A stretch of 12,855 nucleotides of DNA from assembly GCA_025800435.1 (NCBI GenBank), contig JAOXRV010000517.1, positions 1 to 12,855 of the forward strand, read 5' to 3'. Below, one piece after another: positions 6,567 through 12,855 of this stretch; position 1 is the first letter of the stretch; each line of letters begins with the position of its first letter. Made by a program: the position numbers and the translations under genes. The notes under the pieces were generated by a model, which saw nothing but the letters and a program-made list of their open reading frames with translations, had not been told where the DNA came from and did no database searches. The stretch comes from Cellvibrionaceae bacterium. GTDB lineage: Bacteria; Pseudomonadota; Gammaproteobacteria; Pseudomonadales; Cellvibrionaceae.

Positions 6567-7673
6567 ATGTTTAGAGCGGGTCTAAAACTCGGTGACTGGG
6601 TGCTGGCCGCCAGTGGCCTGTTAACCATTACTGTGGTTGCCATTTTTGATGGGGCTATTCAACAGCACTACCAGTTCTGGCGGCTGGGGCTTTTCGCCCT
6701 GATCGCCGGGCTGTTTACGCTGATGGCGCTGATGGAGATTAGCCTATTCGTCGGCCGCTGGCTGCTGGGTTTGTTTGCCGTATTGGCATTTGCATTATTT
6801 GCCAGCTTTAGCTGGGATGCCCTGCTTATCCTGCTGGTGGTGTGGGCGGCGCTATTGCCCGAGGTCACCAGTCGCTATAGCTGGTTATTGCTGCTACTTA
6901 TCAATGGCTTGTTTGCGGGCTATTGGTATTTTCTCAGTGAGCAGCGCTTTGGCGGGTTTACCTTATTGTCGTTTGTGGGCTTTCAGATGTTTGCGCTGGC
7001 CTCCAGTGAGGCGCGCAAGGAACTGCGTGCTAGCAAAGAATCTCTAGAGAGTATCAATATTGAATTACAAGCGACCCAGGCTTTACTGGCCCAGCAGTCA
7101 AAGCAACAAGAGCGCCTGCGCATTGGCCGAGATTTACACGATAGTATCGGCCATCATCTAACCGCCCTAAGCTTGCAATTAGAGCATGCCAAGCATCAGC
7201 CCCCCGATCACTGGCAAGATTGGGCCGGAGATCTGGGGCGGCAGGTAAAAGACACCCTAGGTGAGTTGCGCCAGATTGTGAAGGCAATGCGCAACGATGA
7301 GCAGATAGATTTGGCGAATGTGTGCGCTCGCCTTCAGGGGGCTTTGCCCGAGGGGATAGTGATCAGCTACCCTGAGCCGTTTGAGATTGCCGAGCCAGAG
7401 CTGGCTGAGCAGTTGGTTTTTTGTCTGCAAGAGGCAATTAGTAATGCTCTGCGTCACGGCGCTGCCAGCCGGGTAAATGTAGAGTTGGTCAGTAGCACGC
7501 CGCTGGCTATTCGTATTGCTAATAACGGTCGTCGCAGTGTGAGCTGGCAGGCCGGCAGTGGCTTGCTGGGTATGCGTGAGCGCTTGCAGCCCTATGGGGG
7601 CCAAGTTCAGCTGAGCCCGACCGCCGCTGGCATGCAATTGGATCTGATAGTGGGGGAGACTGCTCTTGGCTAA
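6567..7673 (+). CDS. Membrane sensor histidine kinase, HisKA_3 (DesK/NarX-like) family
   Basis: At 368 residues this is the sensor of a two-component system. The N-terminal about 146 residues contain roughly six hydrophobic helices (near 11-27, 39-57, 62-80, 84-98, 105-122, 130-146) with no large periplasmic domain, so the signal is probably sensed in or at the membrane. A charged, Gln-rich coiled-coil linker follows (about 147-183). The HisKA_3 dimerisation box is RIGRDLHDSIGHHL, with phospho-acceptor H191. The ATPase domain has the N-box QEAISNALRHG (288-298) and GSGLLGMRERL (330-340). The Asp expected in the G1 box is Asn (IANNGR, N319). The start at ATG 6567 is chosen for AGAGG 8 nt upstream; a TTG at 6513 is in frame but lacks a binding site. 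It overlaps the response regulator by 8 bp and is divergent from the carotenoid-oxygenase operon. Confidence 0.92.
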   Translation: MFRAGLKLGDWVLAASGLLTITVVAIFDGAIQQHYQFWRLGLFALIAGLFTLMALMEISLFVGRWLLGLFAVLAFALFASFSWDALLILLVVWAALLPEVTSRYSWLLLLLINGLFAGYWYFLSEQRFGGFTLLSFVGFQMFALASSEARKELRASKESLESINIELQATQALLAQQSKQQERLRIGRDLHDSIGHHLTALSLQLEHAKHQPPDHWQDWAGDLGRQVKDTLGELRQIVKAMRNDEQIDLANVCARLQGALPEGIVISYPEPFEIAEPELAEQLVFCLQEAISNALRHGAASRVNVELVSSTPLAIRIANNGRRSVSWQAGSGLLGMRERLQPYGGQVQLSPTAAGMQLDLIVGETALG

Positions 7674-8322
7674 ATCAGAATTAACGATTGGCCTGGTGGA
7701 AGATCAGGCGCTTATTCGTGCGGGTATTATCAGTTTACTTGAGTTGCATACAGATTTTACCGTTGTTTGGCAGGCCGCTGATGGCGAACAAGCGCTGGAG
7801 CTAATGGCTGGCCAGCAGTCGGTCGATATTATTATCAGCGATATACGTATGCCGCGGATGGGCGGCATTGAATTTGTGCAACAGCTGCGCGCGGCTGGCA
7901 ACAATACCCCGGTATTGATGTTAACCACCTTTGATGAACACGATTTATTCTTGCGGGCCCTGCGTGCCGGGGCCAACGGCTTTCTGCTTAAGGACGTTAG
8001 CCTAGAAAAATTACACTCTGGGGTGGCCAAGGTGGCCGCCGGTGGTTTTTTGGCCGAGCCTGAGCTATTGCAAGCTGAGGCGCTACAGAGGATTGACGAC
8101 CAACAGCTTAGCCGCCCCCTGTTCGCAGACCAGCTCAGCGATAAGGAGTTACAGATACTGCGCTATATCACCGCCGGTTTTAGCAATAAGGAAATTGCCG
8201 AGGCGGTACACCTTTCTGAGGGTACCGTTAAAAACCGTATCTCGACCATACTGCAAAAAATGGATGCCCGGGACCGAACCCAGGCGGTGATTAAGGCGTT
8301 GCGCTGGGGCTTGTTAAATTAG
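7666..8322 (+). CDS. NarL/LuxR-family response regulator
   Basis: This is the 218-residue DNA-binding partner of the preceding kinase. The receiver domain (about 6-122) has the acidic pair E12/D13, phospho-acceptor D59 (IISDIRMPRMGG), T87 and K109. The LuxR-type helix-turn-helix domain covers about 157-215 (LSDKELQIL, then FSNKEIAEAVHLSEGTVKNRISTI). The start is a TTG at 7666 inside the last codons of the kinase gene, with GGAG 7 nt upstream, so translation is probably coupled. Its 3' end overlaps the convergent M24 peptidase gene by 9 bp. Likely targets include its own operon and the divergent DUF2141/carotenoid-oxygenase operon, by position only. Confidence 0.94.
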   Translation: MAKSELTIGLVEDQALIRAGIISLLELHTDFTVVWQAADGEQALELMAGQQSVDIIISDIRMPRMGGIEFVQQLRAAGNNTPVLMLTTFDEHDLFLRALRAGANGFLLKDVSLEKLHSGVAKVAAGGFLAEPELLQAEALQRIDDQQLSRPLFADQLSDKELQILRYITAGFSNKEIAEAVHLSEGTVKNRISTILQKMDARDRTQAVIKALRWGLLN

Positions 8323-9543
8323 TTGCCCTAGCCCAAAGGGGTCATCAATTGAGTGGCTGGGTTGGGTAAACCACACCGGCCCCTCGTTGCCCATATAAAA
8401 GTGGTCTTCTAAACGTACACCAAACTCACCGGGCAGCACCAGCATTGGCTCATTAGAAAACACCATGCCGGCTGCCAGGGGTGTTTGGTCACCGCGCACT
8501 AGATAGGGGCCCTCATGTATATCCAGGCCGCAGCCGTGGCCGGTGCGGTGGGGTAGGCCGGGCAGTTGATAGTCGGGGCCAAAGCCCGCTTGTTCGAGCA
8601 CCTTTCGGGCGGCGTAGTCGGCCGCTTCACAGGGCTGGCCCAACTGGGCGGCGGCAAAGGCGGCGGCCTGGGCATCTTTTTCCACTTGCCAGGCAAGGCG
8701 CTGGCGCTCGGTTGCTTCGCCATAGGCGTAGCTGCGGGTTATGTCCGAGTTATAGCCTTCGACTAAACAGCCGGTGTCAATCAATACCCAGTCCTTGTCT
8801 TGCAATATTTGCGGCTCTTTGACGCCGTGTGGAAAACTGCTGGCTAAGCCAAACAGCACAATGCAAAACGATGAGCCGGCGGCGCCAACGTGTTTGTGGG
8901 CCTCATTGATAAATGCCGTGACCTCGGTAGTGCTGATACCCGGGTGCAGAATACTGGCCGCTGCTTTGTGTACCTCTAGGGTCATATTTTTTGCGGTTTG
9001 CAGTAGCGCTATTTCGGCCGCTGATTTTTGCTGGCGGCAGGCGGCGATTACCGGGTAGCCGTTAACAATCGCCAGCTGGGGGTTGGCTTTGATGATAGCA
9101 TCCACCAAAAAAAATCCACTGGCATCGTCAACCGCCAGCTGGCCTTGTTTGATATCTTGCGCGGCTAATACCTCGCCCAGCAACTGATAGGGGCACTGGT
9201 GTTCGTGCCAGCCGTGGAACTCGGCTTCTATCAACATAAAGTCGCGCAGGGAGTTTTCTTCAAAATGGGGGGCGATATAGTGAAGTTGGCCCTTGGCGGT
9301 CAACACTGCCCCCACCAGACGCTCGCTGGGGCGCCAGCGCAGGCCGGTAAAATAATATAAGTTGGTGCCGGCATTTAGGTAGCAGGCGGCAATGCCCTGG
9401 GCCCGCATTAGGGCACAGGCCCGATCCATACGCTGCTGGTATTCGGCCGTGCTAATTTGGCTGACCTCGGCGGTCATATTGTGCAGTTTTGCCAGTGCTT
9501 GTTCCTGGCTTGAGCCGCCAACGCCAATGGTCCCAGTGGTCAT
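8314..9543 (-). CDS. M24 family metallopeptidase (Xaa-Pro aminopeptidase-like)
   Basis: This 409-residue pita-bread-fold metallopeptidase belongs to the family that cuts N-terminal residues before proline in peptides; related members act on creatine-like or other C-N substrates. The N-terminal creatinase-like domain covers about 30-170 and the catalytic domain about 180-395. All five dinuclear metal ligands are visible: D256 and D267 (LIDTG...NSDITR), H336 (HRTGHGCGLDIHEG), E365 (SNEPML) and E379 (RLEDHF). The substrate-site His of FPHG is H239. There is no signal peptide, so it is cytoplasmic. The ATG has AGGG 7 nt upstream. A second in-frame Met (residue 23) lacks a binding site. The gene begins 9 bp after the patatin gene, so the two are probably co-transcribed. 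The real substrate is uncertain. Confidence 0.92.
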   Translation of the reverse strand: MTTGTIGVGGSSQEQALAKLHNMTAEVSQISTAEYQQRMDRACALMRAQGIAACYLNAGTNLYYFTGLRWRPSERLVGAVLTAKGQLHYIAPHFEENSLRDFMLIEAEFHGWHEHQCPYQLLGEVLAAQDIKQGQLAVDDASGFFLVDAIIKANPQLAIVNGYPVIAACRQQKSAAEIALLQTAKNMTLEVHKAAASILHPGISTTEVTAFINEAHKHVGAAGSSFCIVLFGLASSFPHGVKEPQILQDKDWVLIDTGCLVEGYNSDITRSYAYGEATERQRLAWQVEKDAQAAAFAAAQLGQPCEAADYAARKVLEQAGFGPDYQLPGLPHRTGHGCGLDIHEGPYLVRGDQTPLAAGMVFSNEPMLVLPGEFGVRLEDHFYMGNEGPVWFTQPSHSIDDPFGLGQLI

Positions 9544-9552
9544 AGAGCTGCC

Positions 9553-11007
9553 CTAGTGGTTAATTGTCCAGCCCTTGGTATGGATAATATGGTCGAGCTT
9601 GCGACTGATGGCTGTGCAGTTGCGTATCATCTCCAGCTTTTCCCAGGTTTGGTGCTCGCCGTCTTCGATAAAGCGCATAATTTCTGCGGGCTCTTTTTGG
9701 TTGAGCAAAGTCAGTGGGTTAAAAAAGCGCTTGCTGGGCATAATATTAATATCGCCCACATAATCCTGGGACAGCACCCCGTAGAGCAGATGTTGCAAGG
9801 TGCCGATGCTGCTGTCGCGCCAGGGCATATAGCGGTGGCTGATCTTTAACACCCGGCTTAAACCCTGGCGGCTTAAGCTAATTGGAATACGCACTAACTC
9901 GGTTAACACATGGCTGCGCTCATCGGGGTTGGACTGGAAGGGGATTACCGCCGGGTTCACCATGCTGACAATATAGTGGTTAACCCCATAGAGGCGGCTT
10001 AAGCGCTTGGCCGGCAGGTCGTCGGAAAACGAACCGTCGATCCAGCGCGACTCGGGCAAATAGGATACTTCTTGGCCGTCGACATCTCTGGCCTTAAGGG
10101 TTACCGGTGGGTAGATGCCCGCCACCGCACAAGAGGCCATTACCGCCGAGCGAATCAACACATTGGGTGAGGTCACCGCATTGAGTAGGCGCGAGGCCTG
10201 CTGGCGCTTGGCGCCGGTGACGGTGATGTTTAACTTGCGCCCGGTCAGCTCGTAGGCTTCTTGGAAGGTCATATCCGGAATCAGGCGGCCCACCACATCG
10301 TTGCGTAGATGGCGCTCGTCGATGGAGTTGGGGTGCAGGTGAATAAAACCTTTGGGGCGCCAGCTTTTTTCTTTGGCGATTTCGCCGCGGATATTTTCAA
10401 TGCTCATGACCTCGTCGAGGTCTTCATCGCAGTGGGTACACAGAACCGCAGCTATCAGCGAGCCGGCGCTAGAGCCGGAGATGATCTCGGGCAGCAGGTC
10501 TTCTTCGACCATGGCCTTGACCACGCCCATGTGGAAGTGGCCGAGGGCGGCGCCGCCGCTGAGCATTAGCGCCGAGCGCCCGTAGCAGCGCGAGGCGCGG
10601 CTAAAGAAATCTTGTTTTTCGTCTTCGGAAATAAGTTTGTTATCGGCCTCGGCGAGGATATCCAGAGCCTCGGTCAGCTCGGCGATGTATTCGTTGATCA
10701 GGCGTTTGGTGCCAAAGCGGCTTTTGGTGTAGAGAGCGGGGTTGCCGATGCCGCCCTGGTTGCCGTGAATGCCTTCGTTAAGCTTGAACAATAGACCGCG
10801 CAGATCGTTGCGCTTCATCAGGTCGCGCAGTTCATCTAGGCGCTTGCGAATGGAGCGGTAGTCGTAATACTGGGAGGCCTCGGCCGACTTCCAATCGTCT
10901 AGGCCGGTGTGGACATCGTGCTCTTGGGCGGCTGCTTTCCATATCTTGTAGGTTTTGGCCCGCGCCATCTTTTCCACAGAGCTGTGTTGTGAAGTAAATA
11001 TCCCCAT
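9553..11007 (-). CDS. DUF3336 patatin-like phospholipase / acylglycerol lipase
   Basis: This 484-residue lipid acyl hydrolase combines an N-terminal DUF3336 domain (about 10-140) with a patatin domain (about 145-345). The same pair is found in yeast triacylglycerol lipases Tgl3/4/5 and in many proteobacterial proteins. Catalytic features are the glycine-rich oxyanion loop LSGGAALGHFHMG (149-161), the nucleophile S180 in GSSAG (178-182), and the dyad Asp D324 in WIDGSFSDDLP. The C-terminal about 140 residues are of unclear function. No signal peptide or clear membrane helix is visible, so it probably acts on storage or membrane lipids from the cytoplasmic side. AAAGG lies 7 nt before the ATG. 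It is the first gene of a pair with the M24 peptidase. Whether it is a phospholipase or a triacylglycerol lipase cannot be told. Confidence 0.9.
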   Translation of the reverse strand: MGIFTSQHSSVEKMARAKTYKIWKAAAQEHDVHTGLDDWKSAEASQYYDYRSIRKRLDELRDLMKRNDLRGLLFKLNEGIHGNQGGIGNPALYTKSRFGTKRLINEYIAELTEALDILAEADNKLISEDEKQDFFSRASRCYGRSALMLSGGAALGHFHMGVVKAMVEEDLLPEIISGSSAGSLIAAVLCTHCDEDLDEVMSIENIRGEIAKEKSWRPKGFIHLHPNSIDERHLRNDVVGRLIPDMTFQEAYELTGRKLNITVTGAKRQQASRLLNAVTSPNVLIRSAVMASCAVAGIYPPVTLKARDVDGQEVSYLPESRWIDGSFSDDLPAKRLSRLYGVNHYIVSMVNPAVIPFQSNPDERSHVLTELVRIPISLSRQGLSRVLKISHRYMPWRDSSIGTLQHLLYGVLSQDYVGDINIMPSKRFFNPLTLLNQKEPAEIMRFIEDGEHQTWEKLEMIRNCTAISRKLDHIIHTKGWTINH

Positions 11008-11291
11008 AAAACTACCTTTGTGTTGGCCCCTGTGACACTGCGGGCTAAGTCAATAAAGCCAGCATAAACCGTGCCTAAATGGTCATGGTATTGAGTTATC
11101 GTTGTTTTATTTAGAGTGGGCAGCGGTGACCAAATTCTGAACAAGCGGCTTGGCCAGCCTGGTAAAATAAACCAGCGGTTAAAACTCACTCTCTCTTACC
11201 AGTGTACTTAGGAAACGGCCCTAAGCAAGGGCAAAAAAGCTTATTTAAGAAGGCAAAAATGCTCTCCTTGAGGTTTGTGGGGTTATAGGCA
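11008..11291. other. Intergenic region between patatin gene and response regulator, with dyads
   Basis: This 284-bp stretch holds no convincing gene. It must carry either the patatin promoter or read-through from the two-component operon, since all genes here are on the minus strand. I found no good sigma-70 match for the patatin gene. It contains the dyad CTTAGG-N7-CCTAAG (11207-11225), a CTTA-TT-TAAG short palindrome near 11240-11249 with a T6 run on the minus strand, and a perfect 8-bp hairpin at its right end. The AT-rich dyads may be operator or weak terminator elements. Confidence 0.5.
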
Positions 11292-11299
11292 CTATAACC
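11281..11299 (-). terminator. Hairpin containing the stop codon of the response regulator
   Basis: GGTTATAG (11281-11288) and CTATAACC (11292-11299) form a perfect 8-bp stem with a 3-nt loop. The TAG stop codon of the second response regulator (11294-11292) is inside the stem. No T-tract follows on the minus strand, so intrinsic termination is doubtful. It could instead protect the mRNA 3' end or be a protein-binding palindrome. Confidence 0.4.
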
Positions 11300-11900
11300 A
11301 ACCCTTTTGCTGGGCAATACGGGCCGCTTCCACCCGGTTGCTGGCGCCTAATTTGTTGCTGGCCTCGGACAGATAATTGCGCACAGTACCCTCGGATAGA
11401 CACAGTTTGCTGGCAATTTCGCGGTTGGCCAGGCCCTCTCCGGCCAGGCGCAGGGCTTTGCGTTCTTTATCGCTGAGCGGGTCTTTATCGCCCAGGGCCA
11501 GCATTGCCAACTCTGGGTCGATCACTTTTTGCCCAGCCATTACCTTGGCAATGGCTTCCACCAAGTAGTCTGAGGGCGCCTCCTTTAAAATAAAAGCGCT
11601 GACCCCGGCCTCCAGTGCCCGACGTATATAACCGGCGCGGGAAAAGGTGGTCATAACGGCCAGCTTTAACTCGGGGCGCTGTTTGGCCAGGGTTTCGGCC
11701 AGCTCCAGCCCGGTTAGTTTGGGCATTTCGATATCGGTCAATACTAAGTCGGCCGGGTGTTGCGCCAGTAATTGCAGGGCCTGCTCCCCATCTTCGGCTT
11801 CGGCCACCACCTCAAGGCCGGGGTTTAGCCGCAGCAGCGCGGCGATAGCGCCGCGCACCAGGGCCTGGTCTTCAACAAGTAAAATACGCGTCTTATCCAT
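11292..11900 (-). CDS. DesR-like response regulator (NarL/LuxR family)
   Basis: The 202-residue regulator has a receiver domain (about 4-120) with E10/D11, phospho-acceptor D56 (LVLTDIEMPKLTG), T84 and K106 (FILKEAP), and a LuxR-type helix-turn-helix domain (about 140-200: LSDKERKALRLAGEGLANREIA, then LSEGTVRNYLSEA). The opening DKTRILLVEDQALVRGAIAAL closely follows DesR, the Bacillus regulator of fatty-acid desaturase in membrane-fluidity control; the same target here is only an analogy. Its ATG lies 3 bp after the kinase stop codon, with GAAGAAG upstream inside the kinase gene, so the two are translated from one mRNA. The next gene downstream on the same strand is the patatin-like lipase. 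Confidence 0.93.
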   Translation of the reverse strand: MDKTRILLVEDQALVRGAIAALLRLNPGLEVVAEAEDGEQALQLLAQHPADLVLTDIEMPKLTGLELAETLAKQRPELKLAVMTTFSRAGYIRRALEAGVSAFILKEAPSDYLVEAIAKVMAGQKVIDPELAMLALGDKDPLSDKERKALRLAGEGLANREIASKLCLSEGTVRNYLSEASNKLGASNRVEAARIAQQKGWL

Positions 11901-11903
11901 GGT

Positions 11904-12855
11904 TTAAGCTTCTTCGAGCAGAGGTAATACCAGGCTTAGCTCGGTGCCATTGGCACTGCTGCTAATGTCAAGTTGGCCGCCCAGTTGTTGGCAGCGCTCG
12001 GCCATGCCGGCAAGGCCGTTGCCTCGCTCAATGTTGGCGGCCTGGCCATTATCCCATACCTTGAGCACAATATTGCGGCCCTGGCTCAGTAGCTCAAGAC
12101 GGGCCTGGTCACCCTGGCTGTGGCGGATAATATTGGTGCAGGCTTCTTTTAGCATTAAAATTAAGCTGGCTTCAACGTCGGCGCTGATTCTGCCCAGCTG
12201 ATTACTGCACTGGCTGTTAAACCCGGCGGTATAAAGGTGCTCGCATAATTGTTTTAGCTCGGCTTCAAGGCCTTTGGTTTTTAAGCCGGCGACACTTTCG
12301 CGCACTTCGCTCAAGGCCTGGCGGGCGAGTTTGGCCACTTGCTTGATTTCAGCGGCACTGGCGGTTTGGTCTTCAGCCTGTAAGAGTTTTTCGGCCAGCT
12401 CGGCCTTTAGCGCAATGCTGGACAAACTGTGGCCCAATAAATCGTGCAGATCCCGGCCAATGCGCTCGCGTTCGGCGATGGTGGCAAGCTGCTCTATTTT
12501 GTTTTGATCGCGTTCTTGAATAAAACGGTGATGCATATCTTTGCGCAGTAAAATACCGTTGATGTACAGGGCTACGGTTAAAAACAGAGCAATGCGCAAA
12601 TAAATTGGGTACTCGCTATACAGATAAATAAATGCGCTAAGCTCTAGCGCTAAAGTCAGGGCGAGCAACAGTGCCGACTGGCGCCAGGGCAAATAATAGG
12701 CCGCTAAGAAAACACTGTAGCCATATATGGCGTTGGTACCTGGGGTCAGTAGTGTTGTCAGGCTGCTCAGTAGCAGCATTGCGCCAATGGGTTTAATGGC
12801 CTGGCGAGAATTACTTTTTATACCCCAAGAATAAAGGGCCAAAAAAACGCCGTAG
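11904..12855 (-). CDS. DesK-like sensor histidine kinase (5' end outside window)
   Basis: This is the kinase partner of the DesR-like regulator. The frame stays open to the window edge and its upstream codons read Tyr-Gly-Val-Phe, a membrane segment; the true start is beyond 12855. A TTG at 12842 is in frame but has no reason to be the start. About 316 residues are visible. Several hydrophobic helices occupy the first about 100 residues. Counting from the TTG, the HisKA_3 box is ERERIGRDLHDLLGHSL with phospho-acceptor H133, the N-box is KEACTNIIRHS (N237), the G1 box is WDNGQ (D264, intact), and the lid/G2 is GNGLAGMAERC (274-284). The linker 101-125 is a charged probable coiled coil like the one that transmits membrane-thickness changes in DesK. 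The signal here is unknown. Confidence 0.92.
   Translation of the reverse strand, partial: YGVFLALYSWGIKSNSRQAIKPIGAMLLLSSLTTLLTPGTNAIYGYSVFLAAYYLPWRQSALLLALTLALELSAFIYLYSEYPIYLRIALFLTVALYINGILLRKDMHHRFIQERDQNKIEQLATIAERERIGRDLHDLLGHSLSSIALKAELAEKLLQAEDQTASAAEIKQVAKLARQALSEVRESVAGLKTKGLEAELKQLCEHLYTAGFNSQCSNQLGRISADVEASLILMLKEACTNIIRHSQGDQARLELLSQGRNIVLKVWDNGQAANIERGNGLAGMAERCQQLGGQLDISSSANGTELSLVLPLLEEA

Noticed and set aside
6386..6643. Minus-strand open frame of 85 codons overlapping the DUF2141 start by 4 bp
   Set aside because: It covers the promoter region and the start of the kinase gene, and its composition is not protein-like.
10899..11189. Minus-strand open frame of 96 codons before and inside the patatin gene
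   Set aside because: It overlaps the patatin start out of frame, and the patatin start has a better binding site and a conserved N-terminal domain.
11259..11288. Nine-codon plus-strand mini-gene with AGAAGG upstream, ending in the hairpin
   Set aside because: A leader peptide should precede a plus-strand gene, but the next genes are all on the minus strand; probably chance.
1..12855. Mobile elements, CRISPR arrays, tRNA genes, toxin or defence modules
   Set aside because: No transposase, integrase, tandem spaced repeats, tRNA-like fold or defence-family motif was seen on either strand, and base composition is even across the genes.

Overview
The window looks like chromosome from a free-living, probably marine, gammaproteobacterium of the Cellvibrionales/Spongiibacteraceae kind. 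This is an impression from protein style, moderate GC content and gene content (paaK/paaZ, FecI-like sigma factor, DesK/DesR-type two-component systems, DUF3336 patatin). No rRNA or other marker fixes the lineage. Coding density is high. I see no insertion sequence, phage gene, tRNA, rRNA or CRISPR array.

Layout. (1) 1-601, minus strand: a FecI-like ECF sigma factor, perhaps followed by a gene that starts at the very edge. (2) 741-4453: two phenylacetate-catabolism genes read divergently from a 359-bp control region. They are paaK (minus; phenylacetate-CoA ligase) and paaZ (plus; bifunctional ring-opening hydrolase/aldehyde dehydrogenase). Each is followed by a strong hairpin. The rest of the paa pathway is not in the window. 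(3) 4498-6389, minus: an operon of a small secreted DUF2141 protein and a carotenoid oxygenase with a twin-arginine signal, so both products are probably periplasmic. (4) 6567-8322, plus, divergent from (3): a six-TM HisKA_3 histidine kinase and an overlapping NarL/LuxR-type response regulator. (5) 8314-11007, minus: a DUF3336 patatin-like lipase followed 9 bp later by an M24 metallopeptidase, which meets the response regulator tail to tail with a 9-bp overlap. (6) 11292-12855, minus: a second DesK/DesR-like pair. Its kinase runs off the right edge.

How the parts may work together. PaaK activates phenylacetate to phenylacetyl-CoA, and PaaZ opens the oxepin-CoA ring and oxidises the resulting semialdehyde. 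Both start from a shared region holding a near-consensus sigma-70 promoter and a perfect TGATT-TC-AATCA palindrome that could be the operator. The DUF2141/carotenoid-oxygenase operon has a good sigma-70 promoter whose -35 box lies in a GTGAC-N11-GTCAC dyad, and the adjacent two-component system is the natural candidate regulator. The second kinase/regulator pair lies upstream of a probable cytoplasmic lipase, which would fit membrane-lipid sensing, but this is inference from adjacency.

Most of the window is ordinary, well-recognised chromosomal content. The least ordinary item is the putative exported carotenoid-cleavage module with its divergent sensor system. No clearly new system could be demonstrated from sequence alone.
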